Shown here piece after piece: positions 13,801 through 27,500 of a stretch of 64,000 nt of DNA (positions within the stretch are counted from its first letter, which is position 1; the number at the start of each line of letters is the position of its first letter). The position numbers and the translations under genes were made by a program. Source of the stretch: Tubiluchus corallicola (lineage: Eukaryota; Priapulida; Priapulimorpha; Priapulimorphida; Tubiluchidae); contig JAQGDQ010000246.1 of NCBI GenBank assembly GCA_030141605.1, positions 62,001 through 126,000 on the forward strand, given 5' to 3'. The notes below the pieces were generated by a model, which saw only the letters and a program-made list of their open reading frames with translations, did no database searches and was not told the origin of the DNA.

Positions 13801-15489
13801 TGGACAGAAGTACAATAAGGTCAAATCTGGACAGACTAACTTATCAGCTTCTACTGGGCAGCAAACTGATGGAGCATCTGCAAGGTCTGTATTACAGTGA
13901 TAACCATCTGGACATGTATCTGGATTCCTGGAGCAGTACACATTCGTTCTAGGATTTTCTGGATCCAACAGTGGAGGTCCGTGCCGACAAGGATTCAGTG
14001 GCTGAATAGCTGGAAATACGAACACATAAGAAAGCTTGTAAACTTTAAATGTACAAATTGAAAGTAAATGCCAGTACATTTGGATCTTACCAATTTTTGA
14101 CTGTAATTTCAAGCTAATGGACAAAAATTTATGGACAATAAAAGAAACTTTACAAACAAAACATGAACATGTACAATATAGCTAATATAGCCTATCTCTA
14201 CATGAGTAGTAAATAATAAGTAGGTATTCAAGTAATTAGAAACTCTACTTGGTACTGGCACTTACCATCAAAAATATTCTTCTGCACTTAATTTATTAGT
14301 GTGAAATAACATTGTACAAGAAAAAAAGGAAGAATAAAAACCAAAAAATCACATACAGTATGCGCCGCTTTATAGACTCACTTTGGGTCAGAAGTTTTTG
14401 ACCCAATTAACCGATTGAGTCAATTAACCGAACGGTTTAGTATATTACTATTATGCAACTATGAGTCACCACTCATCACCTTAGTATGCATTGCAAAGGC
14501 TTTAAATGAATTTTAGAAATGATATTTTATTAATGCAAAAATACCAATGTGAAATTATTTAAGAAGCATAATTTCTAGGCCTATAAGTGAATTAATAAAA
14601 AGAAGAAAAAACCGAAAAATCTGATCAACGCCATCAAAAATTACAAAAACTCATACAAGGTTGGTTGCTTCATTCCTTCACAAAGAAGTTGGTTTATGAA
14701 ATTTTCATATAAACCAACAATGATAAAAACAATTGCTACAATGACAAAAAACATTGAAAACCTGTTACTGTATGTTGCATATATTCACACAAAACACCTA
14801 GTCACCTAGTGCTCGAGCTGCAGTTGGCGATGACCTTGTGAAAAACAGCAGGAATTCCAAAAGCAAACTACTGGGCAAGCGATTAAATGTTTAGTTTTCA
14901 GAAACAAGGTGATAAACAACAGCAGCAGATAAGCAGGTGACAGATACAACAAATTATCAAGAATCCATCACAGTGAATTTGTACAAAAACTAGAAAATGA
15001 AATGCATTATTTTTCTCAGAACACATTGTTTATCTCATCGTTTATCCTTCTGTATGCATATAAATCTCAGTATCTCAGAAATGGTTGTGTTTCTTCAGTA
15101 AAAAAGTCAGGTTGAAAATTTTTTTTCCTTTGTTAGCTTGCAGCCATTTTCCAATGCTTAGCACTTGATTAGTTTCATCCCAAAAACTAATCTCTTAATA
15201 CATAGTTTTTGGCAAAATGAAAAGTGTCTTCAAGAATAATTTTTATATATCACTGGCAATGTACTTGTCGAAAAGAATGTCGTATAAATGCAAAAAATTG
15301 TTACAAAAGTTTGATAGTCAATAGGCATGATTTACAATAAACAAAGTACAAATAACAACATTTACTTCCACTTTCTCATCACTGTTTAAAATATTTGCTT
15401 GTTTAAGTTTTATTTATTGTCACATGTTACGTTATAGCTTGTAATTATTAGAAAGAAAATAAACAATAATGATAATGATACTGATAACG

Positions 15490-15529
<40 letters not shown>

Positions 15530-18500
15530 TGAAATAATAACAACAATACAACACCCGGCTCCATTCAACACTCCACAGTTTCACCAAATTATTATAATGA
15601 TGCACTAAAATATTGTGATATTGCAGCTAGACAAAAATAACAGAAAAGCACCAACATACGAAAGATCAAAATTTTACCTCTACATCTTTGCTGACATTCT
15701 TCCACGGTCTCAAAGTTGTTACCATTGCTATCACAACCACCATATACAAATTCTTCACATTTAGATGTCTCCGAATTGTAATAATATCGAGGAAAGAATC
15801 CCCTACAACGACCAGTAACAGCAGGTAGTTTGCACACGTCTGCTGGGGCAATAGTTGGTGGAATTTCTAATGGGCAACAAACAGATGGTGCATCAGCAAA
15901 ATCTGTGTTACAGTGATATCCTTCAGGACATGAATCTGGATTACTCGAACAATAAACATTCTTTCGAGGATTATCTGGATCTAATAATGGTGGTCCATAT
16001 CGGCAAGGATTCAGTGGCTCTATTGCTGCAAAAAATGCATGTCCCAAGTTAGCAAAGTATTTTCTAATATACTGTTTCTGCATAGAAAGATCTTTATACT
16101 ACCCAAAACAATTTTTTGAAACCAAATGAAAGACAATTTCAAAGTGAAAAAAGCAAGTAAGAACTAGCTGACAATGTTTCTAACATGGTCAGAAATTCAA
16201 GATTCTGCAAACAATAGTTACCAAATTAGGCCTCGAAAAGACTTCAACCTTTTGTTTGAAAGTTAATTTGGATTTTATAGGAACTTGCTTTACTTGATTA
16301 CCGAGGAACTGCACTTCACAATAAAATCGCAACTTGTAACTTTTCAACTGTGACCCATGCAGTCAAAGGTCAACCATCCTAGCAACTTATGCCATTTATC
16401 TCATCAAAAACCTTTCATTTGATATATTACAAGCCACGATCCTTCAAGGATGGAAAAACATCTGTTCTGAGCCAACCATTTTCAGTTTTCGGCACCTAAC
16501 AGAAAAATTTTTCCATTATCCAAATGGCCTATATTTAGCCATGCATAAGAACTAGGGTGCTAAAAAATTTGGCTCTAGCTCAAAAGCTGTAAGAGAAGAA
16601 TAGAGCCTAACAAAAAACTTATATATATCTGACCCTTTCATCAAGGTCATTGTTGTTGTTGACCTGTTGTCTGAGCCCATACTCCAGATACCTGTCCCAC
16701 AAGTTTCTAGTCAGCAGCTTGTTTACTTTTTCAGTTATGGACAAAACCATTTTTTAACACTTTTGCCCATATCACCTGACTTGGCAATGTTAATTTTCTG
16801 ATAAATACGTAGTGCACATCTATCCTTATTTAGCTACTCACACATGCAAAAACATAGACTACTAGTCCAATAATTTAGGAGGAGCTGAGTGTTAAAGTCA
16901 ATTGCCTTACTTTTCACATTTTGCTTCCCCTTGCTATGACTTGTGATCCAGAGACATTTTTCCTACACCTATCTCAGGTGTCTGCCCTGCAAGTTTCATG
17001 ATTCTAGTTCTTATGCTTGTTGTTGAATGGAAAAAACTAAAAGCCCTAGGAGTAGCACTGCATAGTAATGCTGGTTGCCCAAATCTTCACATTTTGGCTT
17101 CTATATCAGGCCCAGGTGCACATGTACTTCATACATAATACCTAAATACTTGCAAAAAAAATTGAAAAAAGCAAAAGTCCTAGAAGGAGACTTGGAGTAA
17201 TGGAAAAACGGAGTGATGTCTGCTATCCCTGACCCCTTGGCCAAGGTCACAAGTAGCCAACTGCTGCGCTTCCCTCACCCTACTACTTTTGCGACCTTAG
17301 TTTGCAAGCATAGCTAGTTATTAAGTGAAATATGTTGGCAAGAATGAATAAATAAAGAAAGAAATATTTGTTTGTGAATCAAGAAGATCTTGGCAAATTT
17401 GTAATAAAATGCAGGTATTGCTTACATGATTCTGGAATAGGCAGAACACAAACTTTTTCAGCGGCACAAGCTCCGGGAGCCTGGCAACACTTCATGCCAG
17501 ATCTGCAGCTTGAATCTTCATTACAACCTTCGCCTTGCTGTTCAAACTCAGGTGGACAGAAAAACAAAAAGCTTAACATAGGACAGACTAAGTTATCTTC
17601 TGCTACCGGGCAGCAAACAGACGGAGCATCTGCAATATCTGCATTACACTGATAACCACTCGGGCAGGTGTCTGGATTACTGGAACAGTAAACGTTTCTC
17701 TTAGGATTCTCTGGATCCAAAAGTGGAGGCCCATGGTGACATGGATTCAGTGGCTGTATAGCTGAAATTTAAAAAAAATTAAAATGAAAAACAACATTGC
17801 ATATGCACTTTAAAATACAGGAAGCACTTTTAAGTCAATAAGATATTATAAATAACTACTTATACAAAGAAAAGCGCAACATATGCATAAAATTAAAAAC
17901 TACTTCCAAATAACATATTATTGCGACAATACATAGTAAAAAGGTACACTACTGTCACATACACTGTTGGAATCACAATGTCTGACCCATGGGAAACAAC
18001 TCTTTTTATATGTTATCCGCGCATGTATGAATTAGGTTTATAAGTAGCACAATACAGCTGGGAGCTCCTACAGAAATTTACTGAGTAAATGAGCTCCAAA
18101 ATGGGGCAGAAAAGGTCTACTTTCTGTGACCTCTGTGACTCTAGTTTTTCCAAGAAGTTATCAAAAATACTAAAATTGCCATAGAATATGGGTAATATGG
18201 ATCTTTATATGTAAATGCCGAATGACTACAAACTCATAATTTGTGAAAATTAACCTACAACTGAAAATATAAAATAATTAAACAAAAAAAAAGATATTTT
18301 ACCACATACATGATTCTAATACTGGCTCCACACAAACTTTATCAACTGAGCATGCTCCTGGTGCCTCACAACACATCAGACCAGAACTACAGTCTGGATT
18401 GCCAGTGCATCCAGATCCGGGTTGCTCAAAGTTTGGAGGACAAAAGTACAGCAAAGTCAAATCTGGACAGACTAACTTATCAGCTTTTACTGGACAGCAA

Positions 18501-21500
18501 ACTGATGGAACATCTGTGAAGTCTGTATTACATTGGTATCCAACTGGACATGTATCTGGACTTTTGGAACAGTAAACATTTCTCCTAGGATTTTCTTGAT
18601 CTAGGAGTGGAGGTCCATGGCGACACGGATTTAATGGCTGAATAGCTGAAATACAAATGTTCGTGTCATTCAACTGACTGAAATAGAATTCCTAACCAAA
18701 CAAATTTTAATGATTAGCCAATTTTTAATCAAAAAGTTTTAAACACCTCATTTAATCTTCAGCATGAAACTGAAATGATCGACATAAAAACATCATTCAC
18801 ATTACTGTTGAATTACATAATATAAACGTTAAAGCAAAACCTGACCCAATCTTAAACTGTAAGTCAAAACAATCTACCCTTTAAAATATTGAAAGGAAAC
18901 ATACTATGTTCGTGCCACTAGTTCTTCACTGTTACATGCATTTCACCACTCACTAGTTAGAATGGTGCACTAGCACCTGCATTTTGGAAACGCACAAAAA
19001 GCATGTGCTGTACCTCTCGTTTTAGATGTGTTAGTTTGTGCCGAATAGCACGCATTTGGCAGCTCATGCATGAGAACAGCGGTAAATTTGAAATTTGAAT
19101 TTTTATCTTAAAACATGCCTAGTTTTAGTACAACACACCGAATATCTTACAGTAGCACTGTATTTCAAATTTCGGTTTCACAAACACGGCAACACACTCG
19201 TGGAATATTTTTGCCATAGGAAATTATGTTCGTTTGTGATGTCATCAACAGTTAGGCTCTCCCGCCATTAATTAAGTTTTTAATCTATTATTTAATTATC
19301 AGAAACAATTTTGCCCTATTAATTGTGTTAAAATGTATACTTTTTATTAACAGAACATTTATATTTTTTTTACCAGACTTGAAAATGGAGTAATACTTGA
19401 AAAATGATCCATTAATATTAACAGCAAATCATTTAGTAAGACTTAGCAATTCATTTGTCAAGTATACAGAGCAATCCATATGTCAAGTATACAACCACTG
19501 CATGGCTACCTCACTGTTCACAGTTTTCCACATACAATTAAATAAGCTTTCTTGGAATTTACTTTGAAACAGAAAAATAATAAATATACGGCATTTTAAA
19601 TGATCTCTGGCTTATTTGATTTATTTCACTAACTCAACTATTTCAATAAAAATTATGCAAGAGATCATTTAAAATGTCTTATATTAATAAAATTCCAGGC
19701 TGCATGCATACTAACGCCAAAAACAATAAAACAATATGACATTGAATACGAACGACAAAAACCAGCGGGTATAATTTCAGTTCAAAAAGGAGCTTGCGCT
19801 TATTCAATATTGAAAAAAGGAAGTTTTAAAAGGTTTCATATATGTATATTGCAGATCATCACATTTTGTACTTTAGTTTTAGTTTCTTTCTTGGAAATAA
19901 CTTAATTGTGCTTTGGATTACCTATTTCTATTTAGATTTGTATAATTATTATTTAATGGCTCTAACATATCATTGGTTGAATTACTGAGCAAATAATGAT
20001 CAGATACTTTACTGTATACCAGCTTAGTGTGCTGAATTGAACGTTGAAAAAACTGTAAGCATGTTATAAAGCACCTTTTATAATCTATTGAACATTGCTG
20101 TCTAACAACGTCAGTCTAATGAATAACGAAGTAAGAATTTATGAAACTATGGTGCTTACATGATTCCAAAACTGGTTCCACACAAACTTTATCAACCGCA
20201 CATGCTCCAGGAGTTTTGCAACATTTCATACTAGAATGGCAGTTTGAATCTTCAGTGCAGCCTCCATCTTGCTGCTCGAAGTCTGGTGGGCAGAAGAACA
20301 AAAAGCTAAAATCTGGACAGATTAGGTTATCTGGTGCAATTGGACAACAGACAGATGGAGCACCCGCAAGATCCGTATTACACTGGAATCCTACAGGACA
20401 TGTATCTGGATCACTGGAACAGTAGACATTCCTACTGATGTCATCAGTAGCAATAAGAGGTGGTCCATGTTTGCATGGATTGAGCAGCTGAACGCCTAGA
20501 AACAAATTAAATTATTTACTGTAAATGAAAGATACTGACTACTGATTCTGGGTTCGTATGAAACCAAATGAACAGGAATGAATAGCTGGTAGGTAAATTA
20601 GATTTAAAAAAAAGTACTTCTGTCACAGACATCTTGCTCAAAGCTTATTTCTCTCAAGATTTTCTCAAAAAAAGCTTACATGTTAATTTTCAGCTAAGGC
20701 ATTTCAAACTCAGTTAAATGCATTTCATAATAAGTTTTACATATATAACAGCTTTTAGCTAATAAAGTGCAATCATTTAAAGTGGAAAAAGGCCATTTTA
20801 AAGTATGTCCCAAGAAACTTTCCCCATACACAGACATATTATTTAGCACTTTGATTGCCTTCTACAAATATTTATGTAACTAAATTCTTAGTAATTTAAA
20901 ATGTTCATGTTAACAGCTAAAATGACTCACCATCCCAGTGCGCACTGCTGACTCACCAAGAACACATTTTTAATCTTATCGACAAGGTAAAGTAATTTAT
21001 ACTTTTGCATAGTTTGTATAGAGTACGCCATGAATGTTTTGATTAACTTTTCTTATGTTATCTAAAATGGATTTCAAATGACCTATTGTCAAAATAGCTT
21101 CACCTACCAGTCATCACGAGAGTTTAAATTTTCATGTTTTAAACAGCATTGCTGGTAATACAAGCTCTGTGTGCAATAGACAGTATGTAGATAATACAAA
21201 TTTTAAGATGAGTTTTTAAAGTTTATTCATGAACAATATTTTCTTTTACTTTAAATATGTTTAAATTATGATGGAAGTTTTAATTCTAAGTGTAAGTCTT
21301 GAGAGTTGAGTCAGTAAATATTGTTCCATTTCACTATGCAAACAAAAAAAGATTAAATTTGTCAAAGTCTATAATTAAAATAACAAGCTAAACTGATGTA
21401 CTGTGCTAAATGATATTTATAATACTTACCTTTACATTTCTGCTGGCAGTCTTCTATTGTTTCAAAGTTGTTGTCATTACCACCACAGCCGCCATATACA

Positions 21501-24500
21501 AATTCTTCACATTTAGATGTCTCTGTGTTATAAAAATACCTAGGAAAGAATCCCCTACAACGACCAGTAACAGCAGGTAGTTGACATACATCTGTTGGTC
21601 CAACAAGTGGTGGAACTTCTAATGGACAACAGACAGATGGTGCATCAGCAAGATCCGCGTTACAGTGGTATCCTTCAGGACATGAATCTGGATTTCTCGA
21701 ACAATAAACATTCTTTCGAGGATTATCTGGATCAAGCAATGGAGGTCCATATCTGCATGGATTTAGCGGTTGTATTGCTGAAGCAAAAATTATAAGAATA
21801 ATAACATTTACCAGAATGTGATTCCCAAAATTCTTAATTGTACATCAAAATCAAATGAATGTTGCTGGAGGCTGGTTTTTTCTTTAAGCAGTGATGATAC
21901 TTACATGACTCCAGAACTGGTCCTACACAAATATTGTCAAAAACACATGCTCCAGGAGCTTTGCAACACTTTTTGTCAGACCTACAATCTGAATCTTCTG
22001 TACATCCTGATTCTTGCAGCTCAAAATCTGGAGGGCAGAAGAACAGAAATGTCAAATCCGGGCAGACTAACTTTTCAGCCTCCACAGGACAGCAAACGGA
22101 TGGAACATCTGTTACGTCCGTATTACATTGGTATCCAACTGGACATGTATCTGGACTACTGGAACAGTAAACATTTCTCCTGGCATTTTCTGGATCTAGG
22201 AGAGGAGGTCCATGGCGACATGGATTTAGTGGCTGGATAGCTGAAAATATAGCAAATAAAGGTAAATAAAGCTCTTTTTGAAAAATTATACATTTTCAAG
22301 AACATAATGCATAAATAAAATTTGCAATCTATGCACACGTAGTACTCTACCAACGTGTCACATTATTTTTTACAAATGTATACAAAAATATTAACAAGTA
22401 ATGATTATCTCTAACCATCTAGCCACCTTTTTAGTTGTGATCTTTACTTACATGATTCTGGTACTGGTTCTACACAAACTCTATGGAAAGCACATGCTCC
22501 TGGAGCCTGGCAACACTTCATACTAGATCTACAATCACTATCCTCAGTACAACCTGCATCCTGCAACTCAAAATCTGGAGGACAGAAGAACAGAAACGTC
22601 AAATTCGGACAGACTAACTTTTCAGCCTCTACAGGACAGCAAACTGATGGAACATCTGTAAGGTCTGTATTACATTGGTATCCATCAGGGCAGGTATCTG
22701 GATCTCCAGAACAGTAAACATTCCTCCTGGGATTTTCTGGATCTAGTAATGGTGGTCCATGTTTGCATGGATTCAGTGGCTGTACAGCTGAAATATAAAA
22801 TGTTGAAGTATTAACTAGTTACTAAGCTATAAAGAAGAAAATTGACATAGCGAGGCCACACCCCAGCTGCCATGCTAACCAACTACATGTGTGCTGACTG
22901 GAACTTATGTAAGTAAACGTGCTCTTGCTGTGGTAGCAACCAGTGTTTACCAGACACAAAATCACTAGCACCTTGCATGACCACACGTTTAGGATGTAGA
23001 CTGTTAGACAGCCAAACTTCACAAACTCAGGCAACTACATTATATAACGCTTAAAATTAAAGAGTTGGTTACCTGCGTTTACCACTATGCAATGCTTCTA
23101 TCTGCACTTACGCTCAATGGACCATGCAAACATTTTTTGCTGTTGGTGAAGTAGTTTAAATAAGAGTAATATGTAATAATTTAGTACCGGGATAGAATTA
23201 GCAAAGTCAGTTAATAAAAAGTAGCAGCCTGACTTTTTCTGGGTTTTAAAAACACTAGCCTCTATCTCAACAAGGCAGAGACTGTTTTCTTTTCCATGAG
23301 CACAATGAATTTTGCACACTCCTATATTTTTTGAGAAACAAGCCTTTGTAGCATTCAGCAGCTTGCTTTTTTAATAGAAAATTTTTATTCTTTAATTAAT
23401 ATTCCCTGAAATCACTGGGTAAATTGGATAACAATAAAACACTGTGCACAAATCTATGCAGTAGTACACAATGTACAGCTGTTCAACAGTCGAAGACTTG
23501 CTGATGTCCTGCACTGAGCAGAGCAATTACATCTTTACAGGGAGGTTAATTGACCAATGTGCTTGTTACTTTAATTAGTTATACAACTGACTTACATGAT
23601 TCTGGGACTGCTTCCATACAGAGTTTACTAAAAGAACAAGCTCCTGGAGCATCACAACACTTCATACCAAGTGACGCACAGTTTGAATCATCGCTGCACT
23701 CTGCAACTTCTAACTCAAACTCAAGTGGACAAAATGGAAGTAAGCTCAAGTCTGGACAAACATAGTCTTCTTTAGAAACTGGGCAGCAAACTGAAGGACC
23801 ATCTGCAAGATCCGTATTACAGTGGAATCCATCAGGACATGTATCTGGGTTGCTAGAGCAGTACACATTCTTGTTGCTATCATCTACAAGTGGAGTTCCA
23901 TGACGACAAGGGTTAAGCAGCACGTGACTTACTGAAATAACATAGACTGCTTTCATGCACTGCATTTCAAACAAGTTCAACATTACGGAAAAAACTGTCA
24001 CATATTTGTAAAAAAGTGAGAAACTGATTCAATAGCTTCTAGGATATTTGTGTAGCTGATATGTCATAAAATTAAAGTTGTGGCAGTGCTGCCTGCTAGT
24101 ATTGGTTCACTGGTGTGCAATTATTCTTCTGTGCACCTGAGTGCTACTGTGTCCTCTTGAAATAATCATTTTTCTGATGTGCTTATCATTAGGATCCAAC
24201 TGTTTGCCTGCACAATTTTGATTCAGTGCAAAGTCTTAGAAAACTGCATCATTTTTTACAGAATAAATTCATTTAAAATGGCAAAGTTTGAACTGCGCTA
24301 TATATAAAATGTCATGACAAATAACGAAGCTCAGGAATATCATGCTGTCACAGAATTTCTGTGGGGATACTTAACATAAGTGTTGCAAGGTATATTAGTG
24401 ATATTCTGGATTAGTTTTTTCACTTTATGGCACTTTAGAAATATGTGATTGATTTTCAAGGAAAATATTTTTCTAAACATGATGAATAATAAATAAGGAA

Positions 24501-27500
24501 ATAAATTTAACATGTTCAAATACACAGCAAGCCATTTAGTTAATACAGCATAATGTAATTAAGCAGCATGACACCATATGGGAAGCACCTGCAATAAAAC
24601 TTAAAAATCAGTATGGCAAATAATAGATTTAATTTTGATTAACAGTGGCTGGTTAAGTATTAAGTATCTATACAACAAACAGATATTCAATGTTAGGCTA
24701 GGACCAGAAATTGTCGTCAATATTAGTCACTAAGTGAAAAAAAGATGCTGATGCTGACTGAAATAAAACACTGCTACAGGAAGAGATATTAAGCAAGGAC
24801 TTGCTGTACTCTGAGTTCAACAAAAACCAAAAACTAAAGTTTAAAAAAGGCATAAGAAACATCAAAATGTTACCTCCACATCTTTGCTGACATTCTTCCA
24901 CAGTCTCAAAATTGTTACCATTGCTATCACAACCACCATATATAAATTCTTCACATTCAGATGTCTCCGAATTGTAATAATATCGAGGAAAGAATCCCCT
25001 ACAGCGACCAGTAACAGCAGGTAGTTGGCACACGTCTGCTGGTGCAATCGTTGGTGGAATTTCTAATGGGCAACAAACAGATGGTGCATCAGCAAGATCC
25101 GTGTTACAGTGATATCCTTCAGGACATGAATCTGGATTACTCGAACAATAAACATTCTTTCGAGGATTATCTGTATCTAATAATGGCGGTCCATATCTGC
25201 AGGGATTCAATGGCTGTATTGCTAAAACAGACAGAATAAAGTAACACAATTAGTTAACTAACACAAACATAGTTTAAGATAATAGTTTTAACATTTAGTA
25301 TATGGAATTTTTTGTTTTTAATCTTGTCTATCGAATAAACCTGGTCCTACATCAAAAAGCATGATAATATAACAGCTGACATGAAAGTAAAGTAAATAAC
25401 AAAAAAAATCAAATAGACACCTTGAAATCACTAGAGTAGTAATGAAACTTTAGCCTTAAATTATGGAAAGCTCCTACACTATTACCTGAAAATACATTTG
25501 CTAAGTTAAATTCTGTTTTTTTAGAAATGATGCAGGTCTGTCTTATAATGCACAAACAGGTTTTCATAAAAACTAAAACGAACCACATATTTACCTATGA
25601 ATATAGATATATTTGAATTTGAAAATATTTGATAAACTCAGTAATTTGTCATCGAAGTGCAAAAAAGTAAAAGTAATTGATCTACAACAACACAATACAA
25701 TATCACTAACAACACCTATGCCAATACTGGCCCCCCTCCACCATTACATGCCACAACGGCCAATGGTAACAGCAAAAATCCATTGTATTCCATTTAACTA
25801 CAAAAAAATCATATATTACTTACATGATTCTGGTATCGGCTCTACACAAACATTGCTGAAAGCACATGCTCCTGGAGCCTGGCAACACTTCATACCAGAT
25901 CTGCAATCACTATCCTCAGTGCAGCCTGCATCCTGCAGCTCAAAATCTGGAGGACAGAAGAACAGCAAATTCAAATCTGGACAAACTAAGTTTTCAGTTT
26001 CTACAGGACAACAGACTGATGGAGCATCAGCAAGGTCTGTATTACACTGGTATCCATCAGGACAGCTATCTGGATTTGTAGAGCAGTAAACATTCTTTCT
26101 AGCATTCTCTGGATCCAATAGTGGTGGTCCATGTCTACACGGATTTAATGGCATTAAGGCTGAAAAGCAAAATATGATGTTTTTAGTTAATCATACATAA
26201 GAAACAATTCAACAATTATGTTTTTAAGATGACACCTCGCAGATTCATACAGATACTTAAGCTGCTGTCCATTTATTTATTACAAAAATAGCACAATATT
26301 TAACAATTAAATAGAAAACATTCACATGTGTACTTTACTTACCTGATTCTGGGACTGCTTCAACACAAAGTTTCTCGAAAGAACATGCTTCTGGAGCATC
26401 ACAACACTTCATGCCAGGTGACGTACAGTTTGAATCATCACTGCACTCAGCAACTTCCAATTCAAAATCAAGCGGACAGAAAGGAAGTAAGCTTAGATCT
26501 GGACAAACATAGTCTTCCTTAGAAATTGGACAGCAAACTGATGGAGCATCTGTAAAATCTGTATTACACTGGTATCCATCAGGACAAGTATCTGGATCGC
26601 TAGAGCAGTAAACATTTCGCCTCAGATTCTCTGGGTCTAGTAATGGTGGTCCATGTCTGCATGGGTTTAGTGGCTGTATTGCTGAAATACATGTCATGTT
26701 ACCATCAAATTAACAAGAAGTTAACAACCAATAAGTCAGTCGATAATTATGCTTAGAATTTAGCTACAATTGCTACAACTGCTTTGGAATAAAAGTCAGT
26801 GCCTAGAAATTCAGATATTTACTTTAAAAACACACAATATATTAAGAATGATAATATGGCAAAAGGTTTTTGTCTTGAACCATTGCTAGCTAATTTTTAT
26901 CTGAGCCATTTGAAAAGCATGATTAATTTTGGCAAGGGCAGCATACCAACATTTTACCAAAGGAAGGATGATACATTTTTCGTTTTTTGACAGTCCACTC
27001 ATATTGACCAGTTCTTAGTACATTTAAACTGCCGATCACCATCAAAATTTACATGTGTTGTAATTATAATAATTTGCTGAGTTCTATCGGTGTCACTCTT
27101 AATATCTCAGTCCCTGCAAGTATTGAATTATCAGTATTTACGAAAAGTCAGGTTACTTTATGTAATTCTTGCTTTAATGTAGCCAAACGATTCAAATATT
27201 TGGCTTTCAATTGTTTCATTAAACATACCATTATGTTGTCAGCTTCGTAATATGCTCTGCATAAAGCAATAAATGTACTACTGCTGCTGTTAATAAATGT
27301 GATCTTAGTAACAAAGTAGTTCACATAATTAGGGAGAAAAATGTACAAATAAAGTAAGGAACAGTAATGAACCTTCATATGCCACTGCATCTGTTTTGGC
27401 AGCATTTGGTGAGAGTAAGAGGTACATAAAGATTATTTTCATTAATAGCATAAGTTTTCACAAATTTTTTTTTTTTTTTTTTTTATAAATACTATAAACT

